Shown here piece by piece: positions 15,642 to 24,407 of a DNA stretch of 64,000 nucleotides. This stretch comes from Polycladidibacter hongkongensis (GTDB lineage Bacteria > Pseudomonadota > Alphaproteobacteria > Rhizobiales > Stappiaceae), in the NCBI RefSeq assembly GCF_001561995.1, contig NZ_LLWC01000036.1, positions 62,001 through 126,000 of the forward strand, read 5' to 3'. A model generated the notes under the pieces. It worked only from the letters and a program-made list of their open reading frames with translations, searched no databases and was not told where the DNA came from. Every line of letters begins with the position of its first letter. The stretch's first letter is position 1. The position numbers were made by a program, and so were the translations under genes.

Positions 15642-17264
15642 TTATCCTAACTCATCCTGCAGCTTTTCCAAGGAAGAAAGCTGGTTGTTTTTGTTGTTTC
15701 CAGATGCGCAATCCAAATCAGCTTGAACATTAGGGAATATAATCTTTTCAACTTGGACAAAATGCAGATTTAGCTTGCATTTCCGCCGGGGTGCGGCACT
15801 TAGTTGCGCATATGTAAGACGTAATCGAACCGCCGTTTCCGGGTTCCGGGCCAGTTCCCGCAGCGGTCCATGGCGGGCGACACAGTGGGTTTTGACATGC
15901 TGGCGCAACGCCTCACACTCCTCGTTGGTCAGCTGCGCCTCCACTTTGGTCAGTGGCACCAAAGTCTGCTCCTCTTGCCACAGGCCCGCTACGAGTGTCA
16001 CAGGTGCGCGCAGCTGCCCCCCAGGTTGATAGAGGTGCATAAGCTGTGCCGTTATGTGGCGCCGCGGCGCTTTACGCTGCCCTAAACGCAGTTGTTCACC
16101 ATTAGAGGCGTCCACATCTGCAATAATGAAGTTCGCATAATTGGCGCTTGCCGGGCACTCGGCTGCGTCAACCCAATGCGGGGCGATCTGAGCAAGGCAC
16201 TGCCTTAACTGGCGAAGGACTTCGAGTGAAAGCCAGCCTTGCTTGTCTTGCCAGACATCTAACAAATAGATGCGCCATTGCTGCCTTGCATCTGTCTTTG
16301 TTGCATTTGCTCTGCGCAAGCTGGCCTGTAAGGCAGCTGGGGAGCTATGCTCTGGAAGTTTATGCGCAAGGCGCAGGATAAGCGTGCATGCCTTTGGCAT
16401 CTTTTCAAGCTTGGAAAGGCCTTCAGGAAGGATGTGCTGCGGCATTGAAAATTCTTCGCCGCGCATGGAAAAAAGCCGTGCCCCCTGCCCAGAGGCCGCG
16501 GCATGGACCGGGCCGCAAATCAGTAACTGCAAATCTATACCAACGGGAATGCGCAGGTTATCTGCGGCTGCCGGTGCTATAGCAGCTGCTTGCTTCGGCC
16601 ATTGCCATAGTCGAAAACAACTTGCAGAGGGGGCTTTTCGCGCATGTACGGGCTCATGCAACCACGTGACCAGCCCTAACATATCTATGTCTGGTTGGTG
16701 CCAAAGCGCGGCAATATCTCTTGGGATAGAATTGAAACTGCGTGCAAGAGCTTCCCAAAGCTCCCTTAGATCAACAGCAAATGGTCGCCGCGACGAAGGG
16801 GAAACTGTTGCAAGGCGCAATATGAAAAGGCGTTGGCGGGCGGGTATTTCTGTAAGGCTATCTAAGAGTTCTATTGCTGTTTGGCGCTGTGATAAAACTC
16901 CAAGCCATCTTCCAAGGCTTGCGTCACTTAATTTGTTTTTACCTATAGAGGCGCCGCCTGTGGTTATGGAAACAGGGAACCTCGTATTTTCGCCGCCAAG
17001 GGAAAATGCAATTGCCTCTAACCAATCGCTGGCCTGCGCATGCGCAAGTGCCAGCAGGTCTGCATCGACGAGCTGTAACGCGGCTTTTTTTAGGGCAGCG
17101 GCCGAGAGACGCAGCGCCGGTGTAAAACGGCCACCGAGCACAGCAAGGGCGGCGGCGAGCTCTTCCTGTTCCAAATCCTGCAGATAGTCACTGAGGTAAG
17201 CGCTGCGCTCGTGCGCATCACCACACGTGGCAAGAGCAGCACATAGCTCAAGAAAACGGTGCAA
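15642..17264 (-). CDS. Degenerate ATP-dependent DNA ligase homologue of the ligase-associated damage cluster
   Basis: The 540-residue product matches the cisplatin-damage-response ATP-dependent ligase family in length and end to end. The N-terminal helical domain (1-205) has MHRFLELCAALA, WHQPDIDMLGLVTWL and similar family phrases. The OB-like C-terminus (about 422-500) has LVPLTKVEAQLTNEECEAL, RHGPLREL and SAAPRRKCKLNLHF. The catalytic core is lost. Where the family has the adenylated Lys motif KWDGIR, this protein has I239-P-V-G-I-D244. Motif Ia is altered (RLFSMRGEE), and motifs III, IV and V (DGEL, EGLMLKR, WKWKRDP) are not recognisable. Translation starts at TTG 17264 behind AGGAGG with 8-base spacing. 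Neighbours are the exonuclease, helicase and PdeM genes of the same pathway. A structural, non-catalytic role is inferred. Confidence 0.78.
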   Translation of the reverse strand: MHRFLELCAALATCGDAHERSAYLSDYLQDLEQEELAAALAVLGGRFTPALRLSAAALKKAALQLVDADLLALAHAQASDWLEAIAFSLGGENTRFPVSITTGGASIGKNKLSDASLGRWLGVLSQRQTAIELLDSLTEIPARQRLFILRLATVSPSSRRPFAVDLRELWEALARSFNSIPRDIAALWHQPDIDMLGLVTWLHEPVHARKAPSASCFRLWQWPKQAAAIAPAAADNLRIPVGIDLQLLICGPVHAAASGQGARLFSMRGEEFSMPQHILPEGLSKLEKMPKACTLILRLAHKLPEHSSPAALQASLRRANATKTDARQQWRIYLLDVWQDKQGWLSLEVLRQLRQCLAQIAPHWVDAAECPASANYANFIIADVDASNGEQLRLGQRKAPRRHITAQLMHLYQPGGQLRAPVTLVAGLWQEEQTLVPLTKVEAQLTNEECEALRQHVKTHCVARHGPLRELARNPETAVRLRLTYAQLSAAPRRKCKLNLHFVQVEKIIFPNVQADLDCASGNNKNNQLSSLEKLQDELG

Positions 17265-17333
17265 GTGGCTTTCCTCCTGTCACCGTTTTATCCGCGCTTA
17301 CCGCAGCGCTCCTGCACTTTCAGCTATAAGGCG

Positions 17334-17726
17334 TTAGGACGGTTCATTTACGATGGACGCAATTTTCCAGTCCCGACCAATTCTGACCAGATTGTAGTGG
17401 CAGGTAAAGTCGAAAACAGGTTCGCCTTCTTCATCTTCCTGCTGCCAATCGAGGGTGATGGTTGCTGCAGTTGGCTGGACGTACAGATCCACTTCCTCAT
17501 AGATTGACTGGGCAATGTTATTATCTTCATAGACATCCAGAAGTGCCTGAATATTCTCGGTCATCTGGTCTTCATCTTCAAATATATGGCCCTTATCCGC
17601 CTGCCAAATAACACAGGGGAAGGTAAAACAGGAGAGAATCGCCGACAAGGAATAGTCGTCATAGCCATCGGCGTAGCGCTCGAAAAGCTCGGAAATGCCT
17701 TGTTCGTCCTTATGGAAATCACTCAT
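17334..17726 (-). CDS. NTF2/SnoaL-like protein
   Basis: The 130-residue product has the length and pattern of a SnoaL/NTF2-like cone fold: an N-terminal helix with LFERYADGYDDYSLSAILSCF, a central helix-strand unit, and C-terminal strands (ITLDWQQEDE, FTCHYNLVRIGRDWKIASI) ending in the usual RDGRWKI-type turn. It is acidic. Function is unknown. It lies between the ligase-like gene and the exonuclease gene on the same strand, an unusual insertion into that cluster, and may be transcribed with them. Confidence 0.72.
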   Translation of the reverse strand: MSDFHKDEQGISELFERYADGYDDYSLSAILSCFTFPCVIWQADKGHIFEDEDQMTENIQALLDVYEDNNIAQSIYEEVDLYVQPTAATITLDWQQEDEEGEPVFDFTCHYNLVRIGRDWKIASIVNEPS

Positions 17727-17903
17727 AACTCAATATCCCATAGTGCGGTTCGCTTGGCGGCGAACCATGCCTAAACAGATTGTGCCAGTCTCCCTTCACG
17801 AAGGAAACCGTTTTTATCAGGAAACCCATTTATTTATGTGATCGCACGCAGTTAGGCACAGGGGCTCATATGAAATACTGCGCAATAGCTACTGCGCATG
17901 GCG

Positions 17904-18920
17904 TTACATGGCCTCAGTGTCCAGACTTGGCAATTTGGTAAGGGGCGAGACGTTCAGCTGTCGCAACTGGCCCCAACGTTGCAGGGCGAAAGGATCTCCA
18001 TGGGTCACAAGGATTTCTTTTGCACCGCATTCCTCAATTGTCTGGCAAAGTTCAGGCCAGTCCGCATGGTCGGATATGGCCATGGGGATGTGCGAGGCGG
18101 TGTTTTTTGCCCGCTTCCCCGCCAACAGCCAGCCTGATGCAGAGGCAAGGCGCAGTTTTCTACCTGAGCTGCGCAAATCAGCCGCCTGTTTGCTTTGTGG
18201 CGGGCAAAGGGCAAGCACTGGGTGCTCGTGCACCGGGGCTTGGGCTAGCGGACGCAGCTGCCCCAGATGCACACCAAAACTTGTGTAGATTTGCGCAATA
18301 GCTAACGTTGCGGTGTCCAGATAAATCGGCCGGGTGATGCCGCGCGCACGCAGCAGGGCAATCATCCGCTGGCTTTTGCCCAGGGAGTAGGCTTCGATAA
18401 GATGATGCGCCTGAGGGAACAAACGCAGCGACTTTATGAGCCTGTCTAGCTCCTGCTGTTCGCCGGGCATCTGATACAAGGGATTGGCAAAGGTTGCCTC
18501 GGTTACAAATGTATCGCAGCGTACCAGCTCGAAAGGGGCGGTCGTCGGATCTGCTCGGCGTTTAAAATCACCTGAAATCACCGTGCGGTGCGTCGCGGAT
18601 TGCAAGAGAACTTGCGCAGAGCCAAGCACGTGCCCGGCGCTGTGCAGGCTCATGCTGATGCTGCCAAGATCGCAGCTGCGCCCCAGTGCCAACGGGTGCC
18701 TTTCACCTGCGAAGTTTTTACCCAAGCGCACTTGCATAATCGCCAGTGTCTCTGGCGTTGCCCACACCTGCCCGTGGCCCGCGCGTGCATGATCGGCGTG
18801 GGCATGGGTGACAATCGCACGGGCGACCTTGCGCACGGGATCGATATGCACATCCGCCTGCGGACAATAAAGACCGGCAGCGGTGTTCACCAACAGGTTC
18901 TGCGGTAAAGCCTTGGACAT
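17904..18920 (-). CDS. Ligase-associated DNA exonuclease (metallo-beta-lactamase fold)
   Basis: The 338-residue protein has the MBL/beta-CASP features of the ligase-associated exonuclease family. The N-terminal phrase AAGLYCPQADVHIDP leads to the metal motif HAHADH (about 39-44). GHVLGSAQVLL, SGDFKRRADPTTAPFE and the C-terminal SDHADWPEL and VTHGDP motifs follow. All metal-binding positions look intact. It would process DNA ends together with the Lhr-type helicase, PdeM and a ligase. It is divergent from the helicase gene across 147 bases, and the NTF2-like and ligase-like genes lie downstream of it. Confidence 0.88.
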   Translation of the reverse strand: MSKALPQNLLVNTAAGLYCPQADVHIDPVRKVARAIVTHAHADHARAGHGQVWATPETLAIMQVRLGKNFAGERHPLALGRSCDLGSISMSLHSAGHVLGSAQVLLQSATHRTVISGDFKRRADPTTAPFELVRCDTFVTEATFANPLYQMPGEQQELDRLIKSLRLFPQAHHLIEAYSLGKSQRMIALLRARGITRPIYLDTATLAIAQIYTSFGVHLGQLRPLAQAPVHEHPVLALCPPQSKQAADLRSSGRKLRLASASGWLLAGKRAKNTASHIPMAISDHADWPELCQTIEECGAKEILVTHGDPFALQRWGQLRQLNVSPLTKLPSLDTEAM

Positions 18921-19067
18921 CTGCTTTCCTTTTGGTGCACTGGCTTTTTGGCACTGGTTCTTTAGGGCTAGTGAAAAGAGCCCCTCGCCCTATGCGCTGG
19001 CATTTGCGCCACAAACCGCTATCTTAACCCTCACGAGAATAACAAAGGACCTTCGGGATTATCAAGT

Positions 19068-21608
19068 TTGCTAGAGCGCCCTCCCCTTTTGCCTGAGCAG
19101 CAGCCCAAAGACCTGCCAGCGGTGTTTGAGCGATGGTTTGCCGCGCGGGGCTGGCAAGCGCGGCCGCATCAGCTCCGCTTGCTTGGTGCGGTCCAGCGCG
19201 GTGCGCATGCACTGTTGATCGCGCCAACGGGCGCGGGCAAGACTTTGGCCGGTTTCCTGCCCAGTCTTGTGGAGCTGAGCACGCAAAGCAAGGACGAGGC
19301 TGCCGCGCGGCGTGGCCCGCACACGCTTTACATATCGCCGCTTAAAGCGCTGACCACCGATATCGCGCGCAATCTAGAGATGCCGATTGCGCAGATGGAG
19401 CTACCGATACGGGTGGAGACCCGCACAGGCGATACCCCGGTGAGCAAACGCCAGCGCCAGAAGCTGCGCCCGCCCGACATTCTCCTCACCACCCCGGAGC
19501 AAATTTCTCTGCTGCTCAGCGACAAAGCGAGCCACCGCATTTTCTCGCAGCTGCGCTATGTGGTTCTGGACGAGTTGCACGAGCTGGTTACTTCCAAGCG
19601 CGGGGACCTGCTGGCATTGGCGTTGGCACGGCTGCAGCGGCTGGCGCCAGAGAGCCGACGGATCGGGCTATCGGCAACGGTGGCGGATGTTACGGGTCTG
19701 CGCGCCTATTTGCAGCCGCAAGCAGCGCTTGACGCAGATAGCCCGCCCAAGCTTGCAGCACTCGTGGAGGCAGAGGTAGGCGCGCCGCCACACGTGGACA
19801 TCTTGCGCAGTGCCGCTTGGATCCCGTTTGCCGGGCACTCCTGCCGATATGCCTATGATGATGTGTACGGGCTGCTTAAACAGCATCGCATGTCGCTGGT
19901 GTTCGTCAATACGCGCTCGCAGGCGGAGATGGTGTTCCAATCTCTGTGGCAAATGAACGAGGACAACCTGCCCATCGCCCTACATCACGGTTCGCTGGAT
20001 GTGGGGCAGCGGCGCAAGGTCGAGGCTGCCATGGCGGCGGGGAAACTCAAGGCAGTGGTGTGCACCTCCTCGCTCGATCTGGGGCTCGACTGGGGGGATA
20101 TTGATCTGGTTATCCAGATGGGCGCGCCCAAAGGCGCAAGCCGTATGGCGCAGCGTATTGGCCGCGCCAACCACAGGATGGATACACCCTCCAAGGCCGT
20201 GATTGTTCCTTCCAACCGGCTGGAAGTTCTTGAGTGCGAAGCCGCGGTGGAGGCCCTGCGCGCAGGCGCACAAGACAGCGCGGGACCGCGGCAGGGCGGG
20301 CTGGATGTTTTGGCGCAACACGTGATGGGACTGGCTTGCAGCGGGCCACTTGATATGCGCGCGTTGCACAGGGAGATCACCGAGGCCTACAGTTATCGCT
20401 TTGTCAGCAAAGACTTGCTGCAACGTACATTGGATTTTGTGGCCACGGGTGGTTACGCCTTGAAAGCCTATGAGCGCTTTGCCAAGCTACGACAGGACAA
20501 AAACGGCCATTATTCACTGCGACACCCCAAACTGGCGCAGCAGTACCGCCTTAACAGTGGCACGATTGTCGAGGCTCCGGTCCTTACACTGCGGCTGGTG
20601 GGCTCTTCAGCCCGGCGTGGCAAGCGGCCATTGGGACGGGGGGGACGGGTGCTTGGCAGTATTGAAGAAGGTTTTCTTGAGAAGCTGACACAGGGAGATA
20701 GTTTTCTATTTGGCGGCGAGATCCTCGCTTTTGAGGGCATTCGCGAGAATGAAGCCTATGCATCGCGCTCTAAAGCCGATGCGCCGAAAATCCCTGCGTA
20801 TCAGGGGGGCAAGTTTCCCTTGTCCAGCTATTTGGCAGCGCGTGTGCGCAAGATCGTGGCTCAACCGGACGCATGGGCGGCTCTACCTGAACAGGTGCGT
20901 GATTGGTTGCAGTTGCAGCAGGAAAAATCGCAGTTGCCCACGGCGACAGGGTTGCTGGTGGAGACGTTTGCCCGCGGGGGTAACCATTTTCTGGTGCTTT
21001 ATCCGTTTGAAGGGCGCATGGCACACCAGACACTTGGCATGCTGCTGACACGGCGACTGGAGCGTTGGGGATTACAACCACTTGGTTTTGTTGCCACTGA
21101 ATATTCGCTGGCGATTTGGGCAAGGCAAGACATGGGAGCGGCCATTCAAGCTGGAGAACTGGCGCTTGCCAACTTACTGGAGCCTGATCTGCTGGGTGAT
21201 GATCTGGATGCATGGTTGGCGGAAAGCGGTTTGATGAAGCGCACCTTTCGCAATTGTGCCGTGGTTTCTGGCCTGATTGAGCGGCGCTTCCCCGGCGCGC
21301 ACAAAAGCGGGCGACAAGTGACCATGTCTGCTGATCTCATCTATGATGTGCTGCGCTCGCACGAGCCAGAGCATCTATTGCTGGAGGCCACGTGGCAAGA
21401 TGCGGCACGCGGGCTGCTTGACATTCGGCGGCTGGGTGATTTTCTGCAGCGCATCCAAGGTAATATCACGCATCAGCATTTGCCCAGAGTGTCGCCGTTG
21501 GCGGTGCCACTCATCCTTGAAATTGGCAAGGAGCCCGTTTATGGCAGTGCTGAAGAGGCCCTGTTGCAAGACGAGGCGGCCATGCTCTATCAGGAGGCTT
21601 CGCTATAA
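19068..21608 (+). CDS. Ligase-associated DNA damage response DEXH-box helicase (Lhr family)
   Basis: The 846-residue superfamily 2 helicase has Walker A APTGAGKT at 52-59, DELH at 168-171, a SATVAD motif III, the C-terminal RecA domain with RIGRANHR arginine fingers, and the Lhr winged-helix and DUF4145-like C-terminal region (FEGRMAHQTLGMLL, ERRFPGAHKSGRQVTMSADLIYDVLR). It should translocate 3' to 5' on DNA and unwind damaged or hybrid duplexes. The frame opens at TTG 19068; SD support is weak, and TTG 19089 is an alternative. It is followed by pdeM after 50 bases. The motifs look functional, unlike those of the nearby ligase homologue. Confidence 0.9.
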   Translation: MLERPPLLPEQQPKDLPAVFERWFAARGWQARPHQLRLLGAVQRGAHALLIAPTGAGKTLAGFLPSLVELSTQSKDEAAARRGPHTLYISPLKALTTDIARNLEMPIAQMELPIRVETRTGDTPVSKRQRQKLRPPDILLTTPEQISLLLSDKASHRIFSQLRYVVLDELHELVTSKRGDLLALALARLQRLAPESRRIGLSATVADVTGLRAYLQPQAALDADSPPKLAALVEAEVGAPPHVDILRSAAWIPFAGHSCRYAYDDVYGLLKQHRMSLVFVNTRSQAEMVFQSLWQMNEDNLPIALHHGSLDVGQRRKVEAAMAAGKLKAVVCTSSLDLGLDWGDIDLVIQMGAPKGASRMAQRIGRANHRMDTPSKAVIVPSNRLEVLECEAAVEALRAGAQDSAGPRQGGLDVLAQHVMGLACSGPLDMRALHREITEAYSYRFVSKDLLQRTLDFVATGGYALKAYERFAKLRQDKNGHYSLRHPKLAQQYRLNSGTIVEAPVLTLRLVGSSARRGKRPLGRGGRVLGSIEEGFLEKLTQGDSFLFGGEILAFEGIRENEAYASRSKADAPKIPAYQGGKFPLSSYLAARVRKIVAQPDAWAALPEQVRDWLQLQQEKSQLPTATGLLVETFARGGNHFLVLYPFEGRMAHQTLGMLLTRRLERWGLQPLGFVATEYSLAIWARQDMGAAIQAGELALANLLEPDLLGDDLDAWLAESGLMKRTFRNCAVVSGLIERRFPGAHKSGRQVTMSADLIYDVLRSHEPEHLLLEATWQDAARGLLDIRRLGDFLQRIQGNITHQHLPRVSPLAVPLILEIGKEPVYGSAEEALLQDEAAMLYQEASL

Positions 21609-21658
21609 CAACTTGCTTATATGCTCCGTCGGCAACCTCCGGCCAGTCGCTCCCCTTA

Positions 21659-22381
21659 ATGTTTGGTGAGACCGAGTTATCACTGCTCTATGAAGGCGCC
21701 TTGTGGCTGCCTGCTGCTCGTGTGTTGGTGGTGAGTGACTTGCATCTGGGCAAGGCGGCCGCTTTTGCCCAAGCCGGGGTGATGCTGCCGCCTTACGACA
21801 GCCATGCCACGCTGCAACGGCTGGCTGATGTGGTGCAGCGGCTACAGCCTGTGCAAGTTGTGTGCCTTGGGGACAGCTTTCACAGGCCTGACAGTGCGCC
21901 ACAGTTGCCTCAAGCAGCCAAAGAACAGCTGAAACTGATGCAACAAGGGCGAGACTGGGTCTGGATACTTGGCAATCACGATGCGCAGATCGGTGGGGGC
22001 ATGGACAGACGGCAACTCCATGAGCTGGCCATTGGTGCCTTACAACTGCGGCACGAGCCAACCGCGATCTCTCAAGGCGACACACTGCAAATCTGCGGTC
22101 ACTACCACCCAGCGGCGAAAATTCGCCGTATGGGGCGTTCGGTACGGCGGCGGTGTTTTGCCTATAGTGACCAACTGCTGGTTTTACCGGCGTTTGGTGC
22201 GTTCACTGGTGGGCTCAACCTCCTCGATGAGGCGTTTACCAGCGTGTTCACAACGCAAACACGCTTAAAAGGTGTGGTGATGCTGGGGCAGGAACAGCTC
22301 TACAACGTCCACCCGCGAGCGCTCGTGCAAGACGGGGCCCGTATTGCGTCACGGCGCTTTAGATCTCCAACTTCGGCTTAA
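21659..22381 (+). CDS. pdeM: Ligase-associated DNA damage response endonuclease PdeM
   Basis: The 240-residue metallophosphoesterase has the ordered calcineurin-like motifs VVSDLHLGK (about 25-32), GDSFH, GNHD and GHYHP, which bind two metals. The family phrase MLPPYDSHATLQRLADVV follows the first motif. PdeM family members are nucleases found with the Lhr helicase, MBL exonuclease and ATP-dependent ligase. It lies 50 bases after the helicase gene on the same strand, so the pair is probably one operon. It converges with the TIGR02186 gene, with only 12 bases between the two. Confidence 0.9.
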   Translation: MFGETELSLLYEGALWLPAARVLVVSDLHLGKAAAFAQAGVMLPPYDSHATLQRLADVVQRLQPVQVVCLGDSFHRPDSAPQLPQAAKEQLKLMQQGRDWVWILGNHDAQIGGGMDRRQLHELAIGALQLRHEPTAISQGDTLQICGHYHPAAKIRRMGRSVRRRCFAYSDQLLVLPAFGAFTGGLNLLDEAFTSVFTTQTRLKGVVMLGQEQLYNVHPRALVQDGARIASRRFRSPTSA

Positions 22382-22393
22382 GCGCGATCAGCG

Positions 22394-23170
22394 TTAGTCT
22401 TTGCGGAAGATTATACCTGCCAACCAACCTGTAAACAGAGCCAAGGCAACGGCCAGAATTCCATAGAGCAAAGGCTGCTGGCGTGAGAGCGAAAAAGTGT
22501 GCTGCTCAAAGCCTTCCTTAGCAATATGCAGTTTTTGTTGTTGCTGGTGTAAAAGCACTTGCCCATTAAATAGGTAGGTGGTGATCGTGTACTCTCCAAC
22601 TGCGATGTTGGAGGGCAGCTCGACATTGGTGGCAAAAAGGGTGGGGCTGAGAAACTTGATAGCCTCGCTTTTTTCAACAAACAGGCCAATTTCCTCGCGT
22701 TTGCGAATGAGCGCATCGCGGAACACCTTACGCTCGTTGCGGGTCATTTCGCCTGAGGCAATGGGCGCAAGCGGCAAGTTTTGTAAGCCGATGCGCTGCT
22801 CTTTTAGCGTTTGCTCCCCGGCAACCACGGTCAGTGGGGTGGAGGCGTGAACAGCATAGAACGATGGTACGCCAGCATAGGTGCTGGAGGTGGCGTTGAT
22901 CCAGATACCGGCAAGACGTTCTTTACGCCAAGTGGTCATGCGCTCTGGCGGGCCTTCCACGACCACGATCAACTCGTTGTCGTTGGCGCGTGCCACGCTG
23001 GCGGCGTCGCGATTAACCTCGCCAAACACCAGAATATCTGCACCGGTAAAGTTTGAGGTGATTGAGACGGTGGGCGAGGATATAGCCGATACAAGGCTTT
23101 CTGCCCGCGCGCTGATGATCGATAGCGAGAACAGGCTTATCAGGCAGAGGAAGGAGGCGAGCATATGCAT
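22394..23170 (-). CDS. TIGR02186 family membrane protein (Alph_Pro_TM)
   Basis: The 258-residue product has a signal peptide (about 1-23, ending SARAES), an extracytoplasmic domain with FTGADILVFGEV and LIVVVEGPPERMTTWRKERLAGIWIN, and one C-terminal membrane helix (LLYGILAVALALFTGWLAGIIF). These are hallmarks of TIGR02186/PF09608, an alphaproteobacterial family found beside TauE/SafE exporters. The start codon shares its A with the stop of the upstream exporter gene (TAATG), which indicates translational coupling. A partner role for the exporter is inferred from this constant association. Confidence 0.88.
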   Translation of the reverse strand: MHMLASFLCLISLFSLSIISARAESLVSAISSPTVSITSNFTGADILVFGEVNRDAASVARANDNELIVVVEGPPERMTTWRKERLAGIWINATSSTYAGVPSFYAVHASTPLTVVAGEQTLKEQRIGLQNLPLAPIASGEMTRNERKVFRDALIRKREEIGLFVEKSEAIKFLSPTLFATNVELPSNIAVGEYTITTYLFNGQVLLHQQQQKLHIAKEGFEQHTFSLSRQQPLLYGILAVALALFTGWLAGIIFRKD

Positions 23171-24099
23171 TAGGCATTCTCCCCGTCGACAACCACGACA
23201 GAATAAGGATCTTCCGGCTCAAGCACGAGGTTAACCGCAAAGCGCAGCCCCACCCCAAGCACGAGCAGAGCCAGCAAGAGGCGCAGCTGCTCACCGCGCA
23301 GTTTCTGCCCGATGCGTGCGCCGAGTTGTGCGCCGATCACGCCGCCAATCATCAAAGTCAACGCCAGAACGATATCCACGGTCTGGGTGTTGTAAGAGTG
23401 CATGATGGTGGCGGCTGACATGGTCACCAGAATTTGCAGCAGGCTGGTGCCAATGACGATACTGGTTGGCACGCGCAGCAAGTAAATCAACGCAGGGACC
23501 ATCATAAACCCGCCGCCAATGCCAAGTACCGAACCCAAGAAGCCGATTATGGAGCCAATGGCGAAAATGGGAAACACGGATACATATAGCTTGGAGCGGC
23601 GAAAGCGCATTTTCATCGGCAGGCCGTGCACCCAGCTGTGTTGCCCGGGTTTTCGCGCAACAGGCGCATCGCCAGAGCGACGGCGCATCATTGCTTTAAT
23701 CGATTCAACCAGCATAAGCCCGCCAATGGAGCCAAGAAAGGTCACATAGCTAAGAGAGATAACCAGATCCAGCTGGCCAAGGCGCTGCAGAATCCCAAAA
23801 AGCCAAACGCCCAGCGCAGAACCGATAACTCCGGAGCACAAAAGCACGAAGGCGAGCTTTAGATCGATTGCTTTTTGCCGCCAATAAGCAATTACCCCCG
23901 AAGTTGATGAGGCAACAATCTGGGTGGTGACGGTGGCCACCGCAACAGCGGGCGGAATGCCGGAAAAGATTAACAGCGGCGTTAAGAGAAATCCGCCCCC
24001 GATGCCAAACAGGCCGGACAAGAACCCAACAGTGCCACCCATCCCAAAGATGACAAAGATATTGACTGGTATTTCCGCAATCGGCAGGTAAAGTTGCAA
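23170..24099 (-). CDS. TauE/SafE family sulfite or anion exporter
   Basis: The 309-residue protein has about eight membrane helices in two similar halves. Each half carries the family motif: GFLSGLFGIGGGFLLTPLL near the N-terminus and GFLGSVLGIGGGFMMVPALI near 190. This is the TauE/SafE (PF01925) fold, whose members export sulfite, sulfoacetate or related C2 sulfonates and other anions. The substrate cannot be told from the sequence. The stop codon overlaps the start of the TIGR02186 gene by one base. Confidence 0.9.
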   Translation of the reverse strand: MQLYLPIAEIPVNIFVIFGMGGTVGFLSGLFGIGGGFLLTPLLIFSGIPPAVAVATVTTQIVASSTSGVIAYWRQKAIDLKLAFVLLCSGVIGSALGVWLFGILQRLGQLDLVISLSYVTFLGSIGGLMLVESIKAMMRRRSGDAPVARKPGQHSWVHGLPMKMRFRRSKLYVSVFPIFAIGSIIGFLGSVLGIGGGFMMVPALIYLLRVPTSIVIGTSLLQILVTMSAATIMHSYNTQTVDIVLALTLMIGGVIGAQLGARIGQKLRGEQLRLLLALLVLGVGLRFAVNLVLEPEDPYSVVVVDGENA

Positions 24100-24407
24100 G
24101 GCAGCACCAATGAATTATTTGGGCGAATGATAGGCGAAAATCATTAAAAAATGAAAAGCCATAGCGGGAAAGCTAGTAGGTTTAAGCGCCAAAACCCTGC
24201 AGGTGTCAATGGGGGAAGCCGCCAATGCGGCATCGATGGGCAAAACACCTTGGTTCAAACATGCAGCTGGTTGATTATGCGGCAGCAAAAAAAGCTCGAA
24301 AGCTACATAGTCAATTGTTGTTTAACTAAAAATCAGTCACTCCCTGACAAAAAACAGGTGTGGCTTTGCAACCACACCTGTTGGCATTGATTTCGATTAT
24401 GAGATGC
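24100..24407. other. Intergenic region between the PodJ-like gene and tauE
   Basis: About 300 A/T-rich bases hold the tauE promoter and the terminator at 24349-24382. I see no further gene. Confidence 0.5.
24349..24382 (-). terminator. Intrinsic terminator after the PodJ-like gene
   Basis: A perfect 11-base stem pairs 24353-24363 with 24372-24382 around an 8-base loop. On the minus strand a T-rich run follows. It begins 26 bases past the stop codon. Confidence 0.9.

Noticed and set aside
18921-19067. SOS (LexA) box between the exonuclease and helicase genes
   Set aside because: I looked for GTTC-N7-GTTC and GAAC-N7-GTTC patterns and found none here or before the ligase-like gene. DNA-damage control by LexA is not supported by sequence.
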